From: Cherax quadricarinatus
Lineage: Eukaryota; Arthropoda; Malacostraca; Decapoda; Parastacidae
Length of the DNA stretch: 64,000 bases
Direction: 5' to 3'
NCBI RefSeq assembly: GCF_038502225.1
Contig: NC_091293.1
Coordinates: 10,058,753 to 10,122,752 of the forward strand
Shown here: in pieces, positions 1 to 10,416 of the stretch
How positions within the stretch are numbered: the first letter of the stretch is position 1
How the letters are laid out: the number at the start of each line of letters is the position of its first letter
The notes under the pieces: generated by a model
The model's database searches: none
What the model saw: only the letters and a program-made list of their open reading frames with translations
Told to the model about the DNA's origin: nothing
Made by a program: the position numbers and the translations under genes

Positions 1-347
1 GTTGTGTTCCTGGATCATGGTAGTGGCAGAGGTGGTGATTGTGCTGGTGGTGGTGCTGTTGGTGGTGATGGTGGTGTTAATGGCAATGTTGTGTTCCAGG
101 ATCATGGTGGTGGTGGTGGGGTTGATGATGGTGCTGGTGGTGGTGCTGTTGGTGGTGATGGTGGTGTTAATGGCAATGTTGTGTTTCAGGATCATGGTGG
201 TGGTGGTGATGATGGTGGTGGTGGTGCTGTTGGTGGTGATGGTGGTGTTAATGGCAATGTTGTGTTTCAGGATCATGGTGGTGGTGGTGATGATGGTGGT
301 GGTGGTGCTGTTGGTGGTGATGGTGGTGTTAATGGCAATGTTGTGTT
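1..347. repeat. GGT-rich minisatellite, block 1 (cut by window start)
   Basis: Tail of a minisatellite whose units (about 75-130 bp, always a multiple of 3) consist of a conserved core, gttaatggcaatgttgtgtt then ccaggatcatgg, plus a variable run of GGT, GAT and GCT triplets. The core recurs about four times here. This block matches the last units of block 2 (near 4770-5148), including the variant reading cctggatcatggtagtggc, so the two block ends are duplicates. Open frames through it read poly-Val/Leu, poly-Gly or, on the minus strand, poly-Thr. They are by-products of the triplet composition. Confidence 0.9.
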
Positions 348-1457
348 CCTGTGTTACAAAAAACGCGATTCTAAAAGCTTAGAGATCTCCAGTGAATACT
401 AGAAAGGACTGCCCTTCTAGCATCCAGCCTGTTACTGGGTTTTCGTAACAAGTAGTCAGTATCCTTGTCCAATTATCCATTAGAATTCAGTATTATTCAA
501 TAGTGCTTCAGGATTACAACTGGTAGGCTACTAACTAGAGAAATTAAAATTTAATAAATTTATTAAGTCTTGAGGTATATTATCAAATTAAATTAAAATA
601 AATTAATCACAATAATCAAAATAATATCACTTCTCTCGTTTACAGTATTATTGTGTTGAAAGCACATATTACATTATCATTCTTAAGTACCGTCTGGTAC
701 ATTTAACATTTAATAAGATATTACAAATATGTACAAGTGTGTATGTATGTGTGTAAGTGCTCTTAGTAGTTCGTTATGTCTCACGACTCGACTAGACTTA
801 TACAACAAGCAACTGCGACACAGAATCAGGAACAAGGAGATAATATAACGACACTAAGTAGGGACCATCAGCAGATCCTCCACAGAAGTTACAAAACTCC
901 CATACTACTGAATCTAAGTTCAGCATAAGAAAATCCCCGACTGTGATAATACACAGAAACCAGTACAAATTAGGTCATAAGCTATAGTTCAGGACCTGAG
1001 TTGCTCAGAGTGTCTATGCGACACACAACCTCAATACAACGTCGAAAATCACTAAGTCTATACAATGTTCTGTGCACAGAGTTCTACAGAACTAACAAGA
1101 ATAATGAGACAGACAATCTGTCCAACCACAAAGAGAGTCTAGACCAGACTGAATACTTCAGGTGAGGTGAGGACACCCCCCCTCGATCACGTGATAGCTC
1201 GTGGACAACTGCAGCTCAGAAGCCGGCAGAATAACGAGGAAAGAGCGTTAATTACAGTAGTTAGACAATAAAGACTTGAACTGAGCACATAATAAGTTAC
1301 ATCCTACCTAACAACATAACTACGTCAAATAACAATATAAAGCAATACATTTACGATTTAGCTATTATCGCAAATATAAGCAACATAAAATTAAATGAAA
1401 AGGTAATAATTATATATATACATAATAATCATTGCAACCCATTCAGGGGTTGCAACA
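348..1457. repeat. Duplicated inter-block segment, copy 1
   Basis: AT-rich sequence between minisatellite blocks 1 and 2. It is nearly identical to 5149-6360 and begins with the same acaaaaaacgcgattc and ends with the same cattcaggggttgcaacatc. It is about 102 bp shorter than copy 2, because the counterpart of 5599-5700 is missing at 800/801. I see no convincing gene, RNA or transposon terminus in it. Because block 3 leads straight into a P450 exon, this may be a duplicated 5' flank of that gene, but that is inference. Confidence 0.8.
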
Positions 1458-4400
1458 TCCTGGATCATGGTGGTGGTGGAGGTGGTGATGGTGCTGGTGG
1501 TGGTGCTGTTGGTGGTGATGGTGGTGTTAATGGCAATGATGTGTTCCAGGATCATGGTGGTGGTGCTACTAGTGGTGGTGGTGGTGGTGATGGTGGTGGT
1601 GATGGTGATGGTGCTGGTGGTGGTGCTGTTGGCGGTGATGGTGGTGTTAATGGTAATGTTGTGTTCCAGGATCATGGTGGTGGTGGTGGTAGTGGTGGTG
1701 CTGGTGGTGGTGGTGGTGGTGGTGGTGGTGGTGGTGTTGGTGTTGGTGGTGGTGGTGATGGTGCTGGTGGTGGTGCTGTTGGTGGTGATGGTGGTGTTAA
1801 TGGCAATGTTGTGTGCCAGAATCAAGGTTGTGGTGGTGGTGGTGATGGTGGTGATGATGATGGTGGTGTTAATGGCAATGTTGTGTTCCAGGATCATGGT
1901 GGTGGTGGTGGTGGTGGGGGTGATGATGGTGCTGGTGGTGGTGCTGTTGGTGGTGATGGTGGTGTTAATGGCAATGTTGTGTTCCAGGATCATGGTGGTG
2001 GTGGTGGTGCTGATGGTGCTGGTGGTGGTGCTGTTGGTGGTGATGGTGTTAATGGCAATGTTGTGCTCCAGGATCATGGTGGTGGTGGTGGTGGTGGTGG
2101 TGGTGATGGTGGTGGTGGTGGTGGTGCTGTTGGTGGTGATGGTGGTGTTAATGGCAATGTTGTGTTCCAGGATCATGGTGGTTGTGGTGGTGGTGGTGGG
2201 GGTGATGATGGTGCTGGTGGTGGTGCTGTTGGTGGTGATGGTGGTGTTAATGCCAATGTTGTGTTCCAGGATCATGGTGGTGGTGGTGGTGGTGATGGTG
2301 ATGGTGCTGGTGGTGGTGCTGTTGGTGGTGATGGTGGTGTTAATGGCAATGTTGTGTTTCAGGATCATGGTGGTGGTGGTGGTGGTGGTGGTGGTGGTGG
2401 TGGTGGTGGTGGTGGTGGTGGTGGTGGTGGTGGTGATGGTGCTGGTGGTGGTGCTGTTGGTGGTGATGGTGGTGTTAATGGCAATGTTGTGTTCCAGGAT
2501 CATGGTGGTGGTGGTGTGGGTGATGATGTTGCTGGTGGTGGTGCTGTTGGTGGTGATGGTGGTGTTAATGGCAATGTTGTGTTTCAGGATCATGGTGGTG
2601 GTGGTGATGGTGCTGATGGTGGTGCTGTTGGTGGTGATGGTGGTGTTAATGGCAATATCGTGTTCCAGGATCATGTTGGTGGTGGTGGTGGTGGTGGTGG
2701 TGATGGTGCTGATGGTGGTGCTGTTGGTGGTGATGGTGGTGTTAATGGCAATGTTGTGTTCCAGGATCATGGTGCTGGTGGTGGTGGTGGTGATGATGGT
2801 GCTGGTGGTGGTGGTGCTGTTGGTGGTGATGGTGGTGTTAATGGCAATGTTGTGTTCCAGGATCATGGTGGTGGTGGTGGTGGTGGTGATGATGGTGCTG
2901 GTGGTGGTGCTGTTGGTGGTGATGGTGGTGTTAATGGCAATGTTGTGTTTCAGGATCATGGTGGTGGTGGTGGTGGTGGTGGTGGTGGTGGTGGTGGTGG
3001 TGGTGGTGGTGGTGGTGGTGCTGTTGGTGGTGATGGTGGTGTTAATGGCAATGTTGTGTTATAGGATCATGGTAGTGGTGGTGGTGGTGGTGGTGGTGGT
3101 GGTGGTGGTGGTGGTGGTGGTGGTGATGGTGCTGGTGCTGTTGGTGGTGATGGTTGTGTTAATGGCAATGTTGTGTTCCAGGATCATGGGGGTGGTGCTA
3201 CTGGTGGTGTTGGTGGTGATGGTGATGGTGCTGGTGGTGGTGCTGTTCGTGGTGATGGTGGTGTTAATGGCAATGTTGTGTTCCAGGATCATGGTGGTGG
3301 TGGTGGTGGTGATGGTGCTGATGGTGGTGCTGTTGGTGGGGATGGTGGTGTTAATGGCAATGTTGTGTTCCAGGATCATGGTGGTGGTGCTACTGGTGGT
3401 GGTGGTGGTGATGGTGATGGTGCTGGTGGTGGTGCTGTTGGTGGTGATGGTGGTGTTAATGGCAATGTTGTGTTCCAGGATCATGGTGGTGGTGCTACTG
3501 GTGGTGGTGATGGTGATGGTGCTGGTGGTGGTGCTGTTGGTGGTGATGGTGGTGTTAATGTCAATGTTGTGTTCCAGGATCATGGTGGTGGTGGTGATGG
3601 TGCTGATGGTGGTGCTGTTGGTGGTGATGGTGGTGTTAATGCCAATGTTGTGTTCCAGGATCATGGTGGTGGTGGTGGTGATGATGGTGCTGGTGGTGGT
3701 GGTGCTGTTGGTGGTGATGGTGGTGTTAATGGCAATGTTGTGTTCCAGGATCATGGTGGTGGTGGTGGTGGTGGGGGTGATGATGGTGCTGGTGGTGGTG
3801 CTGTTGGTGGTGATGGTGGTGTTAATGGCAATGTTGTGTTTCAGGATCATGGTGGTGGTGGTGGTGGTGGTGGGGGTGGTGGTGGTGGTGGTGGTAGTGA
3901 TGGTGCTGATGCTGTAGGTGGTGATGGTGGTGTTAATGGCAATGTTGTGTTCCAGGATCATGGTGGTGGTGGTGATGGTGCTGATGGTGGTGCTGTTGGT
4001 GGGGATGGTGGTGTTAATGGCAATATTGTGTTCCAGGATCATGGTGGTGGTGGTGGTGGTGATGGTGCTGATGGTGGTGCTGTTGGTGGTGATGGTGGTG
4101 CTAATGGCAATGTTGTGTTCCAGGATCATGGTGGTGGTGCTACTGGTGGTGGTGGTGGGGATGGTGATGGTGCTGGTGGTGGTGCTGTTGGTGGTGATGG
4201 TGGTGTTAATGGCAATGTTGTGTTCCAGGATAATGGTGGTGGTGGTGGTGGTGGTGGTGGTGGTGGTGGGGGTGATGATGTTACTGGTGGTGGTGCTGTT
4301 GGTGGTGATGGTGGTGTTAATGGCAATGTTGTGTTCCAGGATCATGGTGGTGGTGGTGATGGTGCTTATGGTGGTGCTGTTGGTGGTGATGGTGGTGTTA

Positions 4401-5148
4401 ATGGCAGTGTTGTGTTCCTGGATCATGGTAGTGGCGGAGGTGGTGATTGTGCTGGTGGTGGTGCTGTTGGTGGTGATGGTGGTGTTAATGGCAATGTTGT
4501 GTTCCAGGATCATGGTGGTGGTGGTGGGGGTGATGATGGTGCTGGTGGTGGTGGTGCTGTTGGTGGTGATGGTGGTGTTAATGGCAATGTTGTGTTCCTG
4601 GATCATGGTAGTGGCAGAGGTGGTGATTGTGCTGGTGGTGGTGCTGTTGGTGGTAATGGTTGTGTTAATGGCAATGTTGTGTTCCAGGATCATGGTGGTG
4701 GTGGTGGGGGTGATGATGGTGCTGGTGGTGGTGGTGCTGTTTGTGGTGATGGTGGTCTTAATGGCAATGTTGTGTTCCTGGATCATGGTAGTGGCAGAGG
4801 TGGTGATTGTGCTGGTAGTGGTGCTGTTGGTGGTGATGGTGGTGTTAATGGCAATGTTGTGTTCCAGGATCATGGTGGTGGTGGTGGGGGTGATGATGGT
4901 GCTGGTGGTGGTGCTGTTGGTGGTGATGGTGGTGTTAATGGCAATGTTGTGTTTCAGGATCATGGTGGTGGTGGTGATGATGGTGGAGGTGGTGCTGTTG
5001 GTGGTGATGATGGTGGTGGTGGTGCTGTTGGTGGTGATGGTGGTGTTAATGGCAATGTTGTGTTTCAGGATCATGGTGGTGGTGGTGATGATGGTGGTGG
5101 TGGTGCTGTTGGTGGTGATGGTGGTGTTAATGGCAATGTTGTGTTCCT
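1458..5148. repeat. GGT-rich minisatellite, block 2 (3.7 kb)
   Basis: About 40 degenerate units. Each has the core gttaatggcaatgttgtgtt followed by ccaggatcATGG and then runs of GGT, GGTGAT and GGTGCT. Units differ in the number of GGT triplets, including long pure GGT runs near 2370-2430, 2960-3020 and 3080-3120. The lengths preserve frame, so frames in both strands stay open for kilobases (Val/Leu/Met-rich, Gly-rich, and Thr-rich on the minus strand). One frame encodes repeated Met-plus-hydrophobic blocks that look like the signal anchor of the P450 exon at 7137. I do not annotate these frames as genes. Confidence 0.9.
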
Positions 5149-6360
5149 GTGTTACAAAAAACGCGATTCTAAAAGCTTAGAGATCTCCAGTGAATACTAG
5201 AAAGGACTGCCCTTCTAGCATCCAGCCTGTTACTGGGTTTTCGTAACAAGTAGTCAGTATCCTTGTCCAATTATCCATTAGAATTCAGTATTATTCAATA
5301 GTGCTTCAGGATTACAACTGGTAGGCTACTAACTAGAGAAATTAAAATTTAATAAATTTATTAAGTCTAGAGGTATATTATCAAATTAAATTAAATTAAA
5401 TTAATCACAATTATCAAAATAATATCACTTCTCTCGTTTACAGTATTATTGTGTTGAAAGCACATATTACATTATCATTCTTAAGTACCGTCTGGTACAT
5501 TTAACATTTAATAAGATATTACAAATATGTACAAGTGTGTATGTATGTGTGTAAGTGCTCTAAGTAGTTCGTTATGTCTCACGACTCGACTAGACTTAAA
5601 CAAGTGACTGACAAAATCCTCTAATAAACTAACTTCTTGACCGACTGGCAACGAGAACAGTCTGCTTGAACAACAAAAAGAATGCTAAGCCCAATAGCAA
5701 TACAACAAGCAACTGCGACACAGAATCAGGAACAAGGAGATAATATAACGACACTAAGTAGGGACCATCAGCAGATCCTCCACAGAAGTTACAAAACTCC
5801 CATACTACTGAATCTAAGTTCAGCATAAGAAAATCCCCGACTGTGATAATACACAGAAACCAGTACAAATTAGGTCATAAGCTATAGTTCAGGACCTGAG
5901 TTGCTCAGAGTGTATATGCGACACACAACCTCAGTACAACGTCGAAAATCACTAAGTCTATACAATGTTCTGTGCACAGAGTTCTACAGAACTAACAAGA
6001 ATAATGAGACAGACAATCTGTCCAACCACCAAGAGAGTCTAGACCAGACTGAATACTTCAGGTGAGGTGAGGACACCCCCCCCCCTCGATCACGTGATAG
6101 CTCGTGGACAACTGCAGCTCAGAAGCCGGCAGAATAACGAGGAAAGAGCGTTATTACAGTAGTTAGACAATCAAGACTTGAACTGAGCACATAATATGTT
6201 ACATCCTACCTAACAACATAACTACGTCAAATAACAATATAAAGCAATACATTTACGATTTAGCTATTATCGCAAATATAAGCAACATAAAATTAAATGT
6301 AAAGGTAATAATTATATATATACATAATAATCATTGCAACCCATTCAGGGGTTGCAACAT
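5149..6360. repeat. Duplicated inter-block segment, copy 2
   Basis: Second copy of 348-1457, with a 102-bp stretch (5599-5700) not in copy 1 and a handful of substitutions and small indels. A minus-strand frame (5629-5868, 79 codons) contains a Val/Leu-rich hydrophobic stretch. It is broken by the deletion in copy 1 and resembles nothing I recognise. No gene called. Confidence 0.8.
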
Positions 6361-7136
6361 CCTGGATCATGGTGGTGGTGGAGGTGGTGATGGTGCTGGT
6401 GGTGGTGCTGTTGGTGGTGATGGTGGTGTTAATGGCAATGATGTGTTCCAGGATCATGGTGGTGGTGCTACTAGTGGTGGTGGTGGTGGTGGTGATGGTG
6501 ATGGTGCTGGTGGTGGTGCTGTTGGCGGTGATGGTGGTGTTAATGGTAATGTTGTGTTCCAGGATCATGGTGGTGGTGGTGGTGGTGGTGGTGGTGGTGG
6601 TGGTGGTGGTGGTGGTGGTGGTGGTGGTGGTGGTGGTGGTGGTGCTGTTGGTGGTGATGGTGGTGTTAATGGCAATGATGTGTTCCAGGATCATGGTGGT
6701 GGTGCTACTGGTGGTGGTGGTGGTGGTGATGGTGATGGTGCTGGTGGTGGTGCTGTTGGTGGTGATGGTGGTGTTAATGGCAATGTTGTGTTTCAGGATC
6801 ATGTTGTTGGTGGTGGTGGTGGTGGTGGTGATGGTGCTGATGGTGGTGCTGTTGGTGGTGATGGTGGTGTTAATGGCATTGTTGTGTTCCAGGATCATGG
6901 TGGTGGTGATGATGGTGCTGATGGTGGTGCTGTTGGTGGTGATGGTGGTGTTAATGGCAATGTTGTGTTCCATGATCATGGTGCTGGTGGTGATGATGGT
7001 GGTGCTGTTGGTGGTGATGGTGGTGTTAATGGCAATGTTGTGTTCCAGGATCATGGTGGTGGTGGAGGTGGTGATGGTGCTGGTGGTGGTGCTGTTGGTG
7101 GTGATGGTGTTAATAGCAATGTTGTGTTCCAGGATC
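6361..7136. repeat. GGT-rich minisatellite, block 3, reaching the P450 start codon
   Basis: About eight units of the same minisatellite, with a pure GGT run near 6570-6640. Its first units match the first units of block 2. Its last unit core (gatcATGGTGGTGGTGC) supplies the apparent start codon of the P450 exon, and the Val/Leu frame is open from 6369 through that exon. The array therefore abuts the coding sequence in frame. Confidence 0.9.
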
Positions 7137-7316
7137 ATGGTGGTGGTGCTACTGGTGGTGGTGGCGGTGGTGACTGCAGCTTGGGCGTACTCCAAGTATC
7201 GTCACAGCTACTGGTGGGCCAGCGGAGTGACTACAGCTCCTGGCTCCCTTCCCTTCATCGGCCACACCCACAAATTTCTCTCCAGGAAACACCCCAGGTG
7301 GCTCTTTATTGACCAG
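7137..7316 (+). CDS. Cytochrome P450, first coding exon (N-terminal signal anchor and proline-rich hinge)
   Basis: Sixty codons, phase 0 at the 3' end. The translation starts MVVVLLVVVAVVTAAWAY, a hydrophobic membrane anchor. It is followed by a basic/aromatic stretch (SKYRHSYWW) and then the P450 hinge APGSLPFIGHTHKF, the usual PGPxxLPxxGN/H pattern, and ends WLFIDQ. The next bases, CAG|GTTAGT, make a good splice donor and the frame stops a few codons into the intron. Microsomal P450s are haem monooxygenases held in the ER by such an anchor. The haem-binding region is not in the window, so subfamily and function are open. I chose the ATG at 7137 because only that start gives a normal-length anchor, but the frame is open upstream through the minisatellite, so upstream ATGs cannot be excluded. 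The downstream intron is full of PLE sequence. Confidence 0.62.
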
Positions 7317-7335
7317 GTTAGTTAACTACCAGTGT

Positions 7336-7487
7336 GTGTGTCGACCCTGAGGGTGTTTGTCGACTCTATGGGTGTATGTCGACCCTGAGGGTGTTTGTCG
7401 ACTCTATGGGTGTATGTCGACCCTGAGGGTGTGTATCAGCCCTGAGGGTGTATGTCGACCCTGAGGGTGTGTGTCGACCCTGAGGGC
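7336..7487. repeat. Short VNTR in the P450 intron
   Basis: About seven tandem units of ~20-21 bp, alternating gtcgaccctgagggtgt and gtcgactctatgggtgta, so part of the array has a ~42-bp higher-order period. It lies about 20 bp after the splice donor. The string gctcttYattgacc occurs on both sides (about 7301 and 7490), as if the array grew next to a small duplication of the exon end. Confidence 0.8.
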
Positions 7488-7587
7488 GCAGCTCTTCATT
7501 GACCTCCTTAGTGGATCTGTGTTGCTAAATCATATGCTTCACAAAGGTTGGTACAAACAACAAAATACGACTTCGACTGAGCTACAA

Positions 7588-8041
7588 GTAAATAAAGATA
7601 CCCAGATGTTGCACATGTCTCAAATTTCCATGTTGTCGGTATTGTATACCATTCTTGTACAACTTGTCAGACACTGCAACATCATGGAATCTTGGTTCAG
7701 AGGATGTCTACATGATGTTCTTCACGGCTACTACAACTACTAATGCAACTTACCTATTCCTTTGGGTAGGACCTACTTCCACTGGGGAATCCCGCCTACC
7801 AGTGACTATGCCATCGTCTGCTATCCGTCCTTTTCTAACTTACGTTAGTATATAAGCACCAGCCTCCTTGCCTCTGCTCCAGAATCCTCACGACTACGGT
7901 GCTCTTCACGCCAACTCCAAGGCTGAGGGACTGATCACCTCATCTTTTGTATATAGTTCCACTGTCTTCAAACTGGGTCCTAGAATCTGTATTGATAAAG
8001 CCACTGGATGGCAAAACATTTACAATACGCAGTGGGCTTTA
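7588..8041 (+). mobile_element. Penelope-type terminal repeat with decayed hammerhead ribozyme
   Basis: Contains in order: aaataaagatacc and gttgcacatgtctc; gtcggtattgtatacc; the shared motif cttgtcagacactgcaac; a TATA-like box (tatataag, 7849-7856); and a hammerhead-like relic at 7992-8020 (TTGATAA, a stem GCCACtggatGGC, then AAAA instead of GAAA). The same order of motifs occurs in the 430-bp insertion at 9141-9570 and in the 429-bp array, so this is a Penelope-like terminal repeat. The core substitutions suggest the ribozyme is inactive. Confidence 0.6.
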
Positions 8042-9122
8042 TCATATCACAAACAGATCTGCATGGGTGAGAGAGAGAGATACATGATTATTTATAGGAT
8101 GAGAATGCTGGGTCAGTTGGAGAATGCTGCATGTGACAATCTTCCGAGTAGGGTGATAGAGTCCAGAACCTTTGGTAGCTTTAAAAGGAGATAAGTATAT
8201 GAGTAAACCTTCTGCAGTGTTCCTCCATTCATGTGTTCTTATGTGGGATAGCGATGAAGAGGTTTTTTGGCAAGGGGGTTCAGCTACGTAATAGAAGCCG
8301 TTGTTCTGGTTGAAGTTGTTGGATATACAGAGAAGTAATGACTCCACGATTCTTCGGTATAGAGCGTTGTCTTCTCTGGCGATAAGTCTTGCGTTTCTGT
8401 AATTGATTAAATGGTTGTGAATTTCGGTGTTGAACACAGGCATTCTCTGGATCGTCAGATCGGCGTGCATACTGGTGTTCTGAAATACGTGTTTGGAGGT
8501 CTCTGGATGTTTCGCCGACGTATAATTTACTGCAGTCATTACAAGAGATTGTGTATACCCCTGCAGAGGTTTGAAGCTTGTCCTGTTTATTACTGGTAAT
8601 GTCCTTGATGGTGGTGAATGTGGAGGTAGATACTTGGAATGAGGTATTGGAAAAGATGTTGGAAACGTGTTTGGCAATGGAGTTGGTGGGGAGGACTATG
8701 TATCTCTTCTCGGCAGTGTCTTTTCTGGGTGTGTTAAAGATGTTTAATGCCCGTCGTCTGCAGTTTTAATGAAGTGACGAGGATAATGATGTTTAGAAAA
8801 TACTTGCTCAATAAGAGAGCACTCCTCAAGGAACTCACTGCTGCAGATTCTGAGTGCACTCAGGAAAAAGCCTATAATTACACCACGTTTTGTTCTTGTG
8901 TCGTGGAGAGAGTAGAAGAGCAGAAGATCGTTTTGGTTGGTAGGTTTTCGATAGACTTTAAAACGAAGTTCATGATCAGCTTTGTAAAGAAGAAAATCGA
9001 GGAAAGGAAGAGTGTTGTCGACTTCTTCTTTTAGTGTGAACTGGATTGAGGGCTCGACAAAGTTGAGCTTGTGTTAGAGAGCTTGAACGTTGAAGCGTCT
9101 GGAAGTTATGATGAGAATATCG
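8042..9122 (-). pseudogene. Penelope-like element, GIY-YIG endonuclease end (decayed)
   Basis: Minus-strand relic of the C-terminal part of a PLE protein. The frame at 8042-8677 reads TSFKPLQGYTQSLVMTAVNY, then ETSKHVFQNT, then NHLINYRNARLIAREDN. These align by eye with the GVYTIPC, KKYVGETGRDL and ALxREDN-type blocks of the intact PLE copies at 54877-57978, but the GIY and YIG signatures are degraded. The same family recurs at 53018-53607. Upstream (higher coordinates) the frame is lost and the gene is split from its RT half by the insertion at 9141-9570. Confidence 0.65.
8161..8243 (+). repeat. Interspersed repeat fragment (SINE-like tail motif)
   Basis: Contains tagctttaaaaggagataag, atatgag, and then the motif cttctgcagtgttcctccat followed by gttcttatg. 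The same string is found at 53184-53275, 54769-54835 (minus), 58019-58088 and 63580-63645. It looks like the tail of a widespread decapod interspersed repeat. Confidence 0.6.
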
Positions 9123-9140
9123 TCAACATAACGGAGCCAG
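9123..9140. repeat. Target-site duplication, left copy
   Basis: tcaacataacggagccag here and again at 9571-9588, bracketing the 430-bp insertion. The PLE RT coding sequence resumes in register after the second copy. Part of the right copy may belong to the element end. Confidence 0.85.
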
Positions 9141-9231
9141 TAGATGAATGGTTCAGAGAACCGACATGTTGATAAATTAGACACATGTGTCTAATTTATC
9201 AGCATGTCGGTTCTCTGAACCATTCATCTAC
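9140..9231. repeat. 92-bp near-perfect palindrome
   Basis: Arms of 46 bp centred at 9185/9186 (acaca|tgtgt) with a single mismatch (t at 9169 region versus g-pairing position). It is made by an inverted 5' fragment of the 430-bp element joined to itself and could extrude as a cruciform or fold as a hairpin RNA. Confidence 0.9.
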
Positions 9232-9570
9232 AAACCTGTCAGACACTGCAACTTCTTAAGATCTTAATACTTAGGAATTCTTCGCTTGCCTAATTCTTGG
9301 GCACGACCTACTTCCACATTGAACAAATGTGACACCACCTATGACTGTTGTACCTCTCCTGCCATACGGTTTATAAGCTGCTTCTCCGCTCATATGCCGT
9401 ATTCTACTCAAGATTGATGGACTGAACACATCGACTCAAGGTTGAGGGACTGATTACCTCATTCTCCTCCTGTTCTTCAAGTTTCTCCTATGTATGGGCT
9501 GATGAAGCCACTGTGTGGCGAAACGTTTCCTCAATAAAGATACCCAAGAGTTGCACATGTGTCTAATTTA
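9141..9570 (+). mobile_element. 430-bp hammerhead-bearing non-autonomous element (retrozyme-like)
   Basis: Inserted in the PLE reverse-transcriptase region between 18-bp direct repeats. It begins with a 46-bp inverted copy of its own sequence, making a 92-bp palindrome at 9140-9231. It continues with ctgtcagacactgcaac, a TATA-like box (ttataag, 9371-9377), a hammerhead-like core (CTGATGA at 9499-9505, stem GCCACtgtGTGGC, GAAA at 9520-9523, then CGTTT), AATAAA just downstream and gttgcacatgtgtc. Its length and motif order match one unit of the 429-bp array at 19776-23927, although the sequence is different. There is no ORF. Metazoan retrozymes are known to have this form. Confidence 0.65.
9493..9540 (+). 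ncRNA. Candidate type I hammerhead ribozyme
   Basis: Core CTGATGA (9499-9505) and GAAA (9520-9523) separated by stem II GCCAC/GTGGC with loop TGT. GAAACGTT offers the minimal two-base stem III (AC/GT), with predicted cleavage after the T at 9527. Stem I starts with three pairs (ggg with tcc, one a G-U wobble). One unpaired A sits between the core A9 and stem II, which is not canonical. Self-cleavage is predicted, not shown. Confidence 0.55.
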
Positions 9571-9588
9571 TCAACATAACGGAGCCAG

Positions 9589-10211
9589 GTGACAGAAGAG
9601 GGATTAATAGTGGAAAAACGCTCGGCTTCCAGATGTTCCATGTATAGGTTCGCCAGGACGGCACTAAGTGGCGAACTCATGGGTATGAAAGTTAAGACAC
9701 ATATTGTCGGTATTTTATACTTTTCTTGCACAACCCATGGGTAGTCCGAAAGTCTGCTGAAAGAGGTGATTTTCGAAAGAGAAACACGTGAAGCCAACAC
9801 ATAGTTCAACAAGATTGATAAAATCGCTGGCTGGAATAGGAAGATCAAGGGAATCGTCAATTTTCCTGCGGAAGAGATCGATGGTTTGTATAGTAGGTAC
9901 TTTGGTGAATAGGGAAGTTACGTCCAGGCTAGAAAGTTTCTTGTTCCTGATGTTGATGTTGCGAATGCGACTGAGAAGATCACCCGAGTATTTGAGATGT
10001 GCTGGACTGATTGTGCCCAAGAGTTTTAGAGAAGTGTTTAGCGAGAATCCCCGAGAGCTGGTGGAGAGCACTGCCTATTCCCGAGGATATGAGCCTCAAT
10101 GGGATACCTGGCTTGTGAGTTTTTGGCAGGCCGTACATTCTGGCAGGCCTGGGGTTGCTGGGAATGGTGTGCAGGAGTTTCTTCCCTTGTTCTGAGTCCC
10201 TTAGACTTTTG
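9589..10211 (-). pseudogene. Penelope-like element, reverse transcriptase half (decayed)
   Basis: Minus-strand pieces of a PLE RT. One piece reads SEQGKKLLHTIP, then ARMYGLPKTHKPGIPLRLIS. Another reads ISPAHLKYSGDLLSRIRNI, LSSLDVTSLFTKVPT (RT motif A region) and FGLPMG. A third reads SPLSAVLANLYMEHLE and WLRYVDK, where the catalytic YVDD has become YVDK. At least two frameshifts separate the pieces. It is the N-terminal half of the same old element whose GIY-YIG half is at 8042-9122. Confidence 0.75.
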
Positions 10212-10416
10212 CGAGTCCTGGCTGCCTTCAAGAGAGAGCTGGACAGATACCTGAAGTCAGTGCCGGATCAGCCGGGCTGTGGTTCGTACGTTGGACTACG
10301 TGCGGCCAGCAGTAACAGCCTGGTTGATCAGGCCGTGGTCCACCGGGAGGCCTGGTCGTGGACCGGGCCGCGGGGGCGTTGATTCCCGTAATAACCTCCA
10401 GGTAGATTCCAGGTAG
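10212..10416. repeat. GC-rich interspersed repeat
   Basis: About 205 bp running from gctgccttcaagagagagct through gttgatcaggccgtggtcca and gggccgcgggggcgttgatt to ctccaggtagattccaggta. Its high GC content contrasts with the AT-rich surroundings and the text has the look of a consensus interspersed repeat. I recall similar sequences in decapod genomes, but no second copy is present here, so its class is not proven. Confidence 0.4.

Noticed and set aside
1391..5200. Long ORFs of poly-Gly, poly-Val/Leu and, on the minus strand, poly-Thr, up to 816 codons
   Set aside because: They are open only because the minisatellite is built of GGT/GAT/GCT triplets with unit lengths divisible by three. Frames on both strands are open at once, so there is no coding evidence.
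5629..5868. 79-codon hydrophobic minus-strand ORF
   Set aside because: Its counterpart in copy 1 is broken by the 102-bp difference, and it has no recognisable domain or start context.
7471..7855. Further P450 exons as small plus-strand ORFs
   Set aside because: They lack P450 motifs, and most of the stretch matches Penelope terminal-repeat sequence.
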